A stretch of 64,000 nucleotides of DNA from the NCBI GenBank assembly GCA_036674765.1, contig JARVKI010000087.1, forward strand, positions 118,115 through 182,114. Reading direction: 5' to 3'. Origin of the DNA: Seiridium cupressi. Lineage: Eukaryota > Ascomycota > Sordariomycetes > Amphisphaeriales > Sporocadaceae. The notes beneath the pieces were generated by a model. That model saw only the letters and a program-made list of their open reading frames with translations. It searched no databases and had not been told where the DNA came from. This document shows, piece by piece, positions 46,704 through 56,872 of the stretch (positions within the stretch are counted from its first letter, which is position 1; every line of letters starts with the position of its first letter). The position numbers were made by a program, and so were the translations under genes.

Positions 46704-47956
46704 TGTTTAGATGTGAGCTTTGCGGGCGTCGGACTGATACGGGCTCTATGGCTGACATGACGGCGTTCGATGTGTGGCGAAGCGATTTGGAAGTAATTCG
46801 GCCTTGCACCGCTCCAAATCAGTCTATTCCAGAAACAGCTTGTCAGGTCTAGACCCAGCTGACAAAACTCGCCAACAGCGATGATATGATCTGTTCTATG
46901 TGTCCAGACTCGTTTGGACAGAACCAGGGCCCACCCAATAGTCCCATGCGCGCCAAAGCGTGCGTCAACCCCTGTTGACAATATGTAGGGCAGGGTCATG
47001 CCCCACTGCAAGATTGAAGCTGAACAGTGGACCGTAGGAAAAGTCCGCTCTTTTGCGAGCCTCGGCAATCGGCGCGAGAGAGTCTCATAGTCGTATCGTG
47101 AAGCTGAATTGTAGGGGTCACTTGGATACCCCAGCTTATCTTCCCTCTAGCGCCGAGACAGCTCAATTAAAGTTCTACCCAATGATTCGATGAACTATGC
47201 ATGATATGTGCCCAGAAACTCGGGACCGATCGACTGGTAGCCGCTGGCAACTGTAGAGTCTGGCCGGCCGATCTCTTATCTACTTGTGGAATAGAGCACA
47301 ACCCTGACAGCCACTCAGCAAGTAGTCTGCTGAATCCTGACGATAGTCTCTTTCTAGCGAGTCACTTTCAGCAATGGTATAACAGCCTAAGCCCCCAAAA
47401 CACTCTTGCTTCACCCGAATAAGCTAGATTATCCGCGACAATCTCATGAACATTGGATTAGCAGTTCCATCATTGGGATAGACTCCGCAGGTCGTCCTGA
47501 CACCCGAAGGCTGGACGCCATAGGATAGGAGCTAGGAGAAAAACTTGCCATCCAGCTGGGACACATCGCTCATGGCCCCCATGAGTTCCTTAGACAGCGC
47601 GACACTTGCGCTCAGCTTTGAACAGAATCCGTATCATCAGCTGGAGATTCGAGCCGCTTTCGGGGTCCAGATCATGCCTAAAGTAACACATGACTTGAGT
47701 AGCTTGGATCGGACTGACCGATGGTTCAACAGCCAAGATTTCTTTAGCACTAGGCTCACATTGTTGAAGATTTAGACATTACCAAGTTGTGAGACATGAG
47801 AAGATCCTGAGACTATATTAGAAGCTGTCATGCAGCACGTTGTTGATCGTTTCCCTCTTCAGATCACGCCATACACACCGTAGACCTCTATACAGACCTC
47901 TATACACAACAGTCTCAGCCAATTACTTATCTGAACTACATCCCCAGCATTCAAAG
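46704..47956. other. Divergent intergenic region between GT2 and the WSC gene
   Basis: Promoters of the two genes face outward from here. The segment just before 47957 is pyrimidine-rich with repeated CTCTATACA (about 47886-47908). No coding sequence is supported. Confidence 0.5.
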
Positions 47957-48979
47957 ATGTACGCCATTAGCTTGGTGATCGGCGCTGCTGCGACCATTGT
48001 ACTGGCCAGCCCCACCTCTGCAGATGTAAGTCACTGTCAGATAGGGTTGTCGCAGGGAGTGCTAGGGGCTGAGTATTGGCACGCTGACCTCTGCCTTCCA
48101 TCGAATAAGGGGGGAGGCAACCCTAATATACACGATTGCGATCCGATACCGGATCGACTCTGACAGTCACCGTATAACTCATGCATGATTAAACATCAAT
48201 CTCACATTTGCCAGTTCTCTTTCACGAAGGACCTCCTGTCCCGCACTGTGGTCTCCACTGATGGCATCTGTGGTATCTACAACGACTCCAAGACCTGCGC
48301 TGGAAGTGCTTTCGGTAGCTGCTGTTCTCAATTCGGATACTGTGGTAGAGATGACGACCACTGCGGCGTCGGCTGCCAGAGCGGTTGGGGCAGCTGTGGC
48401 GTGACTCAGCCTACCACGACATGGGGAACTCTGGGTTGCTACTCCGACCAAAGTAACGCCCGAACACTGTTGACCAGCATGAACGTGGCCAGCAACACCG
48501 TCGAGAAGTGCCAGGCCGCCTGTGTGTCCGGTGGCTTCAATTACTCCGGTACCGAGTTCGGCAGCCAGTGTTTCTGTGGTAGCACCATCTCCAACGGAGG
48601 TGCTCAAGTCGACTCCTCCGGCTGCAACAAGGCCTGCACTGGAAACAGCACCGAGACCTGTGGTGGCTCCGGCACTCTCAGCGTTTATGTCATTACGCCT
48701 ACCTGGCAGAAGGTTGGATGCTACTCTGATTCGACCACTGCTCGCGCCTTGAACACTTCTTACAACATCGCCGGTGTCACCAACGACAAGTGCAAGGCCA
48801 CCTGCCAGGCCAATGGTTTCAAGTATGCCGGTACTGAGTACGGCACCCAGTGCTTCTGCGGCAATGCCATCCAGAACAGTGAGACTGCTGTTGGCGCTGG
48901 TTGCAATATTTCATGCTCTGGTGATTCGACTTCTTACTGTGGTGGATCTAACGCGATCAGCTTGTTCACTTGGATGTAA
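47957..48979 (+). CDS. Secreted CBM18 (hevein-like) plus two WSC domains protein
   Basis: Exons 47957-48025 and 48215-48979 (phase 0) give 277 residues. Residues 1-23 form a signal peptide (MYAISLVIGAAATIVLASPT). Residues of about 37-84 form a chitin-binding hevein-type domain with its eight cysteines (CCSQFGYCGRDDDHCGVGC). Two WSC domains follow (about 91-184 and 187-276), each with the GCYSD start, EKCQAAC/DKCKATC, QCFCG and CxGxxxxxCGG pattern. There is no transmembrane segment or GPI signal at the end, so it is probably secreted and bound to wall glycans. The 189-nt intron contains a 131-bp solo LTR plus 5-bp duplication; without these it would be a normal 53-nt intron. The donor GTAAGT is intact. 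Confidence 0.93.
48035..48165 (+). mobile_element. Solo LTR, copy 2 (131 bp), inside the intron of the WSC gene
   Basis: The same element as at 14439-14569 but inverted, 130 of 131 bases identical. Ends are TGTCAGA and TCTGACA. The 5-bp target duplication GTCAC lies at 48030-48034 and 48166-48170. The insertion begins nine bases after the exon end, leaving GTAAGTCAC in front, so the splice donor survives. The near-identity and perfect duplication point to a recent insertion. Polarity is arbitrary. Confidence 0.9.
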
Positions 48980-49398
48980 ATGATGCCATGAAGTGGGTGG
49001 GCATTTGGTTCTGCTAGTCCAAGTGACCTGGGATTTATACATCAAGACGACGCGCAAGCGTGGAGCTGTTGTTAACGTGGTAACTAGGAGAGGCGACGTG
49101 TGATAATGAATAAATGGTTCAACAATTTGGAATGTGGTTTTTTTTTTTTTTTTTTTTTTTGGAATGGCTAGGAAACGAATAAATTACTCAAGTCAGCAAT
49201 TCTCCATCGTTTGTGTCATATGAGTCCATAATGATTCGCGGATGTCGTCAAGAGACTTGCGCTCTTGTATGATACCAATGCCTAGATAACTACCCTGCGC
49301 TCCTCAACTCTCGATGGTTCACGAGGGACATCCGATGCAGGACTGCTGTGCTACGTTTTGGCTTTAGTGAGGGGGAGAACTGCGTCGGGTTTACGGGT
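48980..49398. other. 3' flank of the WSC gene with a 23-base poly-T run
   Basis: A run of 23 T occupies 49138-49160. Otherwise nothing recognised. The F-box gene ends convergently at 49399. Confidence 0.6.
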
Positions 49399-51212
49399 TC
49401 AATAACCTACGGGCCTCCAATTATAGTCCATCTCAATTTCCTCGATCAGATCATATGACGTCTTCCACTGCCTCGCAACGAGATCTAGAGCCCCCAAATC
49501 GTTCCATCGACGTTCATCCCACATGACATAGCCCCATTGCCTTGCTGGCTCCGGCACGTACTCTCCGTAAATATTGACATACTTGCCACCCCATAGATGA
49601 ACCCACGCAATTGGGGGCCCGATGGGCGGTACTTCGCCTCCAACAAACTTTATCGAATCCTGTCTCTGCTCGGCTTCGTCTCTCGTATTGGGAAAGTTAA
49701 TCGACATCTCACGGCGATCATTTTGTGCCATCGACCCAAGGACTTGTCCTAAAGGGGAGTCCAAATAATGAAAATGAGTGAGACACCGCTCCATCTTAGA
49801 AACAAGTTTCTGATGGTCGTCAATCGCGAACAGTCGTACTGTCCTTTTCAAACCGCGGGCAACAGTGCCATCCATATAGTCTGTTTTTTGTCGAGTTAGC
49901 CATGTTTTCCTTTTTAAGCCTTGTACATTGTCGAACAGTGTCGACATGTAAAAGAAGAGCCATGCTGTCAGATGGATTGTGCAACAGAGTGAAAGGCCAC
50001 GAAGATGATGATAGTTTCTAGATAGGTAGGATACAGACTGATCTCTGCCCTTCAACCAATATGGGTTGCCGCCCCTTGATATCCGCGGCGCTGTCTCAGC
50101 GCTGTATCGGTACTGTATCAATCCCTTCGGCCCGGGTCTCATCCCTTACTAATGGTTTCACGCTATCTGTGTGCTGCGTCAGCGCAGCTGCTGCATTCGC
50201 GTCTGACACATGCTTACTTACCATCATGTTCAATTACTAGGTCGTAGGATCCCTCGGGGTTATAAACCCCATTCTCTTGCCTGAACCTGTCATTCTCAGG
50301 GTCAAGATCTTTCTTGATCTGGTTGAAGATGTCTTCATACTTGTGTCGGACGAAGATATCGATACATCCGATAGCCTCAGCCTCCCAAGGGTCGAAAAGA
50401 GTAAAGAATAATTCATGGATCTCATGGTGGCGGAAACTACCATGACGCCGGCCATGATTCTGGCCGAAAAGGTGGTGGTAGGTGTCGTAGCGGTAGAGAG
50501 CGCGGTAAGCGCGTATCTACTCGCATCTACTCAGTTCTGTATCGTGGTTGCCTTCCGAAGCAGCTGTCTCTATCTCTCTTGGTTCCTGCTCCTCTTTCTC
50601 TTCTCCTTCTTTTCCTGTTGCTGTTGGTGCTCCCACTCCATCCTGGCCCGCCGGCGACGAAACCGCCTTTCGGAGTTTTGTCAGTGCCCACTTGCTATAC
50701 ATGCGAGCCAGGGGTCGAGCAACAGATATATGGTAGGCTGCTAACCAGGAAATACGACTTGTTTTGATTGACTTCATATCCGGAATGGCCGTCGCGCCTG
50801 AGAGCCAGGCATAATAGGTATCAAGAAAGCCGGTGATGGCCCCGTTAGTCCTGGGAGACCCAATCTCACCTACACGAGACTTAACAGTAGCATAGGCGTC
50901 GGTAAAAAAGCCATCCAATTCGCGGTCCAAACAGGCCCGAAGAATACTATTGCGATCGTACCGATACTGAGCGTGCAAGACAGGAGAGGCGTGGACGATA
51001 GAGCGCAGCGTTGGCAGGTCAGGCATGCTCGAGAGGAGCAGAGTTCTGAGCTCGGCGGGCAAATTCTCTAGAAGAGACGATGAAGTACCAGCGCTTCCCT
51101 CAAGCCGGTTCCTGCTGTTGTCAAGATTCTCGCCCGCTGCGTCCTCCAAGTCTGATATATGGTGATGATCTTGGCTAGCATCTTGGCCAGCGCCGCGGCG
51201 GTCTGGGATCAT
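49399..51212 (-). pseudogene. F-box-like protein gene with one in-frame stop
   Basis: Frame and splice phases are consistent from ATG 51212 to the stop at 49399 (51212-50222, intron with GTAAGT donor and TAAG acceptor, 50144-49399; 579 codons). One TAG at 50517-50519 interrupts it. Residues of about 45-75, SLLENLPAELRTLLLSSM and LRSIVHASPVLHAQYR, form an F-box-like motif. After the stop, YRALYRYDTYHHLFGQNHG, FFTLFDPWEAEAIGCIDIF and AWVHLWGGKYVNIYGEYVP match a common, uncharacterised fungal F-box family. The stop is a plausible CAG-to-TAG change. A 3n-length intron removing the low-complexity E/K-rich stretch before it would be an alternative that rescues the gene. F-box proteins link substrates to SCF ubiquitin ligases. 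Confidence 0.7.
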
Positions 51213-52137
51213 GGCGGTCCTGATTTATCTCTTCGAGGTGGAGACTAAGCCGTGATGCACTATCATGAACAGAGAAAGGTAGAGATTGTCAATAAGGGAG
51301 ACGGGGTTGGAGACGCACTTCGGAGCTCTTCTAAATATTAGGTAGCAATTGATTAGGTATGAAGGTGAGATGAGCCATGGACAAGCTCGTGGGGTATTTC
51401 TTGGTGGCATGGGCCAACTTCAATGCTCTTATTGAGCTTGCCTTACCTATTTGAGCGAGGTGTAAGCCTCGCTGTATGCAGCTTAGACGCCCCGCACGCC
51501 CTGACAGTTTAAGCGCCGGGCCGAGCTACGGCTGGCCCATTGAAACCCACACCACAAGGTGTAACCGCTGAGTCGGTGGCTCCCTCAGAGGAAATCGGAG
51601 CACTTGAATTACAATCCATTGGCCATGCCATGGATTTGAACAGGATGCAGCTAGCTAGCTTAGAAAATAACCAACTGGTCGGCTATCCAGGCAATGGCAA
51701 GGCGCCGCGAATAATTTGTTACTTGTTCTGAAACCAACTCTCAACTTTGACGCCTTCAGACTTATGCAATCCACCTTCGTGGAGAACGCGATAAAAAAAG
51801 AGTACCCATAGCAAGCATGGATAATCAGCGAGCGCCGAATCATCTTCCCCCAACGGTCCCAACGGGATGGCCATTTGTTGCCTGGATAGTTGTATAGGCC
51901 ATGCTGCGGACAACATCAAAATACCTCAGAGTCAACAATGAATACAAATACTACGTGTTGCTACCTCCCACTTTGGATAGTATCCTTCAATCATTGCCGC
52001 CACCAGTTCACAGCTTGCCCGCCTTGTCCTTTCTACTCAGATTTCCTTATCAAGAATACTCACGTCTTCAATTCCTAGACTATCTTCTACACAATCAGCC
52101 TAGGTGTTATATTTATTGCATCATCATTCCATACACT
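51213..52137. other. Intergenic, promoter side of the F-box gene
   Basis: No gene supported. CT-rich sequence around 52090-52135 precedes the ATG at 52138. Confidence 0.45.
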
Positions 52138-53060
52138 ATGTCTCGGCGCAGGTCTTCTAGTTCTGTCTCAACCATTGAGTTGTACATGTCTGTGCTCTCC
52201 GACGATTCCTATATCACTCACCTCAAGCTAGGCCTCGATGACCAGTTCAAAGAGATGTTAAACCACGTAAACGAGATTGATAATGATAGAGAGATTCTCA
52301 GAGAGCGTAAAATCCAGTCTCATAAGGCGAAGAAACGTGATCCGAAGGATGTCAGTCAACGACTCGATTAAACCCCTCAGACAGAAGCAGATTACAAATC
52401 CTACAAAGCTAAAATCGACGCCCTCAGTGTGGCTAAGACCGCACAAGATGCGTCGGAGATGGCTGCCAAATTGAGTAGGCACGCGGACCTTGCCATCCAA
52501 AAAGAGGTTCGTTCTACAGCCCTGAAGGATGATGAAAAGTGGCTTGACGCTGCTATCGCCTAAGTAATGTTGTTGGCTCCGACCGTATTATCCCAAGTCA
52601 TAAGGGTATGATCCTTACTACTATGGCCTCTCTGATTATAACCTTGTTGTCATAGGAGTTCATATTGAACATCTTTAAATGTATCTTTTCGGGTAGCGGT
52701 ATACTAATACTTGACACTGGATTAGGGCTGCAACTGCGCGATTGGGGTTCATGGCGAAGTACGCAAACGCTTTAGATACCCCGGCGACCATGAAACACAT
52801 CATGGCGGCCCAAGACAATCTCCACTCTGCAAAGTTTGCCCAGAGAGAAATCCAGATTCAGAAGAAGAGTAAGACCAAATTTCTGTTTACCTGGAAGACA
52901 CTAATTGGAGTCTGACATGAAAGAATCACTTGCTAACATTAAGATTTCCGTACAGAGATTGAAAATCTTGGACAATTGCCAACTATAAAGGCGCCAATAA
53001 GATCGTTAAATAAACCCTTACGTCTTTTTTCATTCCATTCGTTTCACCTAGCGCACTAGG
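52138..53060 (+). pseudogene. Small charged, coiled-coil-like protein gene with internal stops
   Basis: The ATG at 52138 opens MSRRRSSSSVSTIELYMSVL, followed by a Lys/Glu-rich helical segment. The frame meets TAA at 52369 but continues in the same frame with ADYKSYKAKIDALSVAKTAQ and KDDEKWLDAAIA to a second TAA at 52561. A similar-looking helical segment (RLGFMAKYANALDTP, AQREIQIQKK) resumes after an AG at about 52728. A 30-nt GTCAGT...CTCAG segment spans the first TAA but is too short for a normal intron. Either the true introns escape me or the gene has decayed. The family is not recognised. Confidence 0.4.
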
Positions 53061-55285
53061 ACAGCCAGCCAAAGTCACATTGATTTAACAGTTTCCAAAA
53101 GTGGAGCTTGCGGGATTCCCATTGAGTCGTGGTTAAAGTAAGCCTGTATGAAGCTATAAATATCTAGTATCTTGGATAAAGTTAGACCCTATTTTATACA
53201 TTTTTAGGATCGTGACTACACCAGTGCATGCAATATCGACAGATCTGTAGGCGCAACACAAAGCCTTGTTGAAAACGATTGTTATAACAGCCGAGAGGCA
53301 AAGTGGTCGATGTGCCTGCTGTGAACAGGATTTTGGATAGGTGAAACGGCTATGAGCCCATCAGCACCGTTGATGGCGGAGGATCGATTTCCCTCATCCC
53401 ATATGCTATCGAGGAGGACCAAACTTTTTCAAACCAGGAAGGAGCCGGCAGAACGTTGGTGCGAATAAGGTTTCTGTACAGCTCACATTGTCCTCTGCAA
53501 CGTGATGGCTATTATAACGGACGAGGGAGGAAAAAAACTCCCGGTAATAAGCTATATCACGCTCGTGGGATGTTTCGGTAGTACAATATATTTGGAACTG
53601 GATGACTATGCAATTCCAAGATCCTTCTACAAGCCTAAGGATGCGACGCCCAGAGTGCAGCAGCGACGGTGAGTTTCGACGTAGCTAGGGTATAAAACAT
53701 TGTAGGTCAATCTCTTCGAGAACAGAGAGACCCGTTTGGCTTTTGCGGTGTTTTGACGCTATCTGGTGCCCACTTCCCCTCGAACGTGTAACTCCTCCAC
53801 AGTGCTCTCGTCGCTTTCCGCCGTTGTTTCGTCGTGTCAAACTGGTGGATTGCCCCTTCTTACGTGACCGCTAGTCACGACGCTTGAACAGCGTTTTCAG
53901 TGCTTTCGGCGCCTCAAGCAGATAAAACCACAGAAGGAATTCAATTAAACCAACGTATCAGAAGAGCTTATTCTGTGACACATAGTCGTTCTGCTCGTTT
54001 CCTCCGGATTTTGTTGTTGGAACACGACGTCGGTGAGACTGTCGCTGTTCCACAGGCGCCGGGCCGTCCGCGGTTGGAGGCGCCATTATATCGCGCTCGG
54101 TACCGTGAGTTGCCGTATTCGGCTACACCAGGCCACTCACCAGTCGGTTGTAAAGCAATTGAAATCGGTTCGACAATGTCGAGCCTTGAAGCGTTTGGTT
54201 CGTTGACTGTCACAGCTTTCTCACTGCTTCTGTGGGCCTGGCGCTAGGAAGAAAGAAGCCTTGCTTCTTTCGCAAGGGCTGCGGGTCAGTTTACGCGCTG
54301 TCCCGTGAGTTTGTGACATCACGGTACTTGAAGGACAGGATGTAGGTACAGTGAGGTCAGCGCCAAATATGGACTATTCGTGCTCAAAAAGGAGAGTGGA
54401 GAGTTGAGAAGCGGAAGCCGATTTCAACTTTGTCTATATTTCACGGCCACACTACATTCTGCTCTAAAGCGGCGTTGTGAGATTACGCTGTTATCATGCA
54501 CCCGTGCCGCGGTCAACTACCGACCAGACGACGGCGAACGAACCATTCAGTTCGACAAATTAGGTCTCCGCCAGTCGACCGGGAGTTCCCGCCCTCGGTC
54601 GGCCCTGACTGGTTGCCGTGCTCCCAATCCATGAAGTGGGTCATGACTAAGGTAAAATCAGGGCGACTTTTGGGCCGAGGCAGACTCAAAATCTCTATCT
54701 ACAGTTAGACTAGCCGTGCAGCGTCGTTTTACTAGGCGCCTTGGCGTGCTCCAGCAAGGTTCCATTGAAGGTCTCGGGATCAGAAGCCACTCCCGTCCAG
54801 GCGCTATCAGTCCTCTCATGAAATGACATCTCATGTCTAATCGCTGAACTTCTTGCAAGAACCCGATTCACGAGGCTGTGAGCTCATCTTATGTGCATTG
54901 GCGAGCCACAAGATCATGGTCAAAGCGCTCATGTCACGTCATGGTTTGTGGGTGTAGCTCAATACAGTTCAGATACTCGGACACATGAATGATGCTGATG
55001 TATCTGTCTGACAGAACATGTTACTGCTATCTTAATCACCTCTCGTGGCTCGCACATATGTCTTTCCTTGAAAAGATGAAATGGGAGAGCTTGGCACCAA
55101 TGTACTTCACGATTTGGGCATCGCTAATAGTCCACGCGCTCGAAACCAGACGTTGAAATTGGTCGGGGTTGTTGAAACAGGTAACCTAGTCACCCTCTTT
55201 TCGGGCTTTTCAGCCACACATACATGTACATATACTAGACTATCTCCTCTCCTTCTACTTCTCTCTTTGATACTCAATTAGTCAA
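53061..55285. other. 2.2-kb stretch without a supported gene
   Basis: Frames at 53900-54247 and 54380-54634 have no recognisable domain. A short perfect hairpin GAAAGAAGC-CTT-GCTTCTTTC lies near 54250-54271. The mixture of short, protein-like, shifting frames could be a decayed mobile element, but I find no terminal repeats or transposase motif. Confidence 0.4.
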
Positions 55286-56179
55286 CTAATCCACCCCTCG
55301 TAACCTTCCTCTATCTTGACAAGGATCTTGATGAACATCATAGCTAAGGGAGTCAGTCTTCCTGCGTACTTTTGTGTCTATTCCAAGTTTATGGTGTCTT
55401 ACTTTGGCAGTCCTCTCTCCAAACACGCGCCGAAAATGAACTGGATCCAAGAAAGATATTTGTATAACCTCATCTCCCGCATTTGGCCTCAAAAGCGATC
55501 TGAAAAACATGCTGGTTTGGATGTCTCGATGCCAAAATGTCTTGTCGTCTAAGTCTTTTTTGAACACGCTCCCTTGTTTGCAGTCATTGGAGCCTCTGAA
55601 TACGAATGTACGCTCGTCAAACATAGCATCTGGCGATATAAGCATCTTTTGTCTGTGCATTGTGCTGATCGCCCGGGCGATTAGAAGATGTGTAGAGCTT
55701 GGGTCTCCTGTGGGATTGTCTTGAGACCATTGCGGAGATGGGAATACGTTCGTGGTGAACTTAGTGATGTGCACCAAGGAGCTCACCACCTCGGCCAGCG
55801 TAGAAAGCCACAGACCTTTGGGATAGAGCCGTAGGACGTAGAGCCATTGAGTGCCAATGAGCTGGACGTTGACGCCGGAGTTTCGGTATTTTGGGTGTAC
55901 AAGCGTTAAGCCAGTGTGTAGTATAGGTTGAGGAAAGCCTGGGATAGACAGCCAAATTGCGGATACGGCCGCGATGATCTCCCCATTCTTTCGAGCAGTC
56001 GCGATGAGCTTGTCGTCCAAGGCTCCGCGGGAGGATCTGTCGAACACCTGGTACTCTGGCAGCGAGTTGAGGCATAGTGATCCCAGCTGACACAGCTCGT
56101 CTTGTAATCGAGCTATCGCCTCCTCAGTCCATTGACGTCCAGGACGGTCGAGTATATCGATCTCGTAGCTTGTATCCAT
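55286..56179 (-). CDS. GNAT-like acetyltransferase-fold protein, single exon
   Basis: A 297-residue frame from the ATG at 56179. An upstream extension to 56365 exists, but it runs through a poly-T/poly-G tract and is unlikely to be coding. The segment IIAAVSAIWLSIPGF, then TGLTLVHPKYRNSGVNVQLI, resembles strand 4 and the acetyl-CoA-binding loop of GNAT enzymes (substrate-side strand, then R/Q-x-x-G-like turn). However, the canonical Q/RxxGxG/A is imperfect (YRNSGV), so activity is uncertain. The second half (VFRGSNDCKQGSVFKKDL) is typical of a family of unknown function in fungal accessory regions. It is divergent from the DHA2 transporter at 56873, a common arrangement for a modifying enzyme and an exporter (inference). 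Confidence 0.65.
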   Translation of the reverse strand: MDTSYEIDILDRPGRQWTEEAIARLQDELCQLGSLCLNSLPEYQVFDRSSRGALDDKLIATARKNGEIIAAVSAIWLSIPGFPQPILHTGLTLVHPKYRNSGVNVQLIGTQWLYVLRLYPKGLWLSTLAEVVSSLVHITKFTTNVFPSPQWSQDNPTGDPSSTHLLIARAISTMHRQKMLISPDAMFDERTFVFRGSNDCKQGSVFKKDLDDKTFWHRDIQTSMFFRSLLRPNAGDEVIQISFLDPVHFRRVFGERTAKVRHHKLGIDTKVRRKTDSLSYDVHQDPCQDRGRLRGVD

Positions 56180-56872
56180 GGAGTCTGGTTGCTCTACTGT
56201 GCTAAAGTGCGACCGGGAATTAGATAGGCTGCGTAGACTGTGCCGCAAGAGTCTCTTTATACACTTGACTAGAGATCGATTTTTTTTTTTTAGGAGGGGG
56301 GGGGGGGAGGCGATTGTTCTCTTCGTGGATGTCACGATGTCGCCCGACACGGGCTTTGCCAACATATGGTCGCATAATTATGGAGCCCAATATTAGAAGT
56401 TGGCACAAATAGCCGGTGTTCCATTTTTGGAGGTTCGTATCCTCATCTCGGCAGATATCTAGCTGGTACAGACTGCACCTTCTTGTCTTGGCAGGGGTTC
56501 GGACTATATAAGCCAATTTCCGACATTATATGGTTTATAAATATAATCCGACAAGCGCCATCTATTTTGGCGGCTAAGATAAGCTTCTAGACTAACAATT
56601 TAACTTTTGTCACGCCAGGGGTTTTGATTAAACGAGCCGGCTTGCCATAGTTTTAATAGTTTTAGGTTTACTAGTGCTTCGATGAATGTTCCAGTTTTCG
56701 GCACCTGCTAACTGATGATTTCTTCGTCAGTCGCTGTCCTGTCTTGTGCGACCTGAATCCTAATACGGCTTTAAAACCAAACAATATTTCAACATCCACT
56801 CGCGACAAAGACGGCACCTACTATTACAGTTAATAATCTTACGACGAAGGCACCATCAGCAAAAGTTTTCCC
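56180..56872. promoter_or_regulatory. Divergent promoter region of the acetyltransferase-like and DHA2 genes
   Basis: About 0.7 kb lies between two outward-facing start codons. It contains a run of 12 T (about 56280-56291) followed within a few bases by a run of about 12 G, a strong homopolymer pair that may position nucleosomes or vary in length. No TATA box is clear. Confidence 0.5.

Noticed and set aside
48179..48607. Minus-strand 142-codon frame over the WSC gene
   Set aside because: Shadow of the cysteine-patterned WSC coding sequence.
53900..54718. Transposon-like region
   Set aside because: No terminal repeats, target duplication or transposase/RT motif could be found, so it is left as an unexplained stretch.
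56179..56365. N-terminal extension of the acetyltransferase-like protein
   Set aside because: It would translate through poly-T/poly-G tracts (PPPLLKKK). The ATG at 56179 starts the conserved-looking part.
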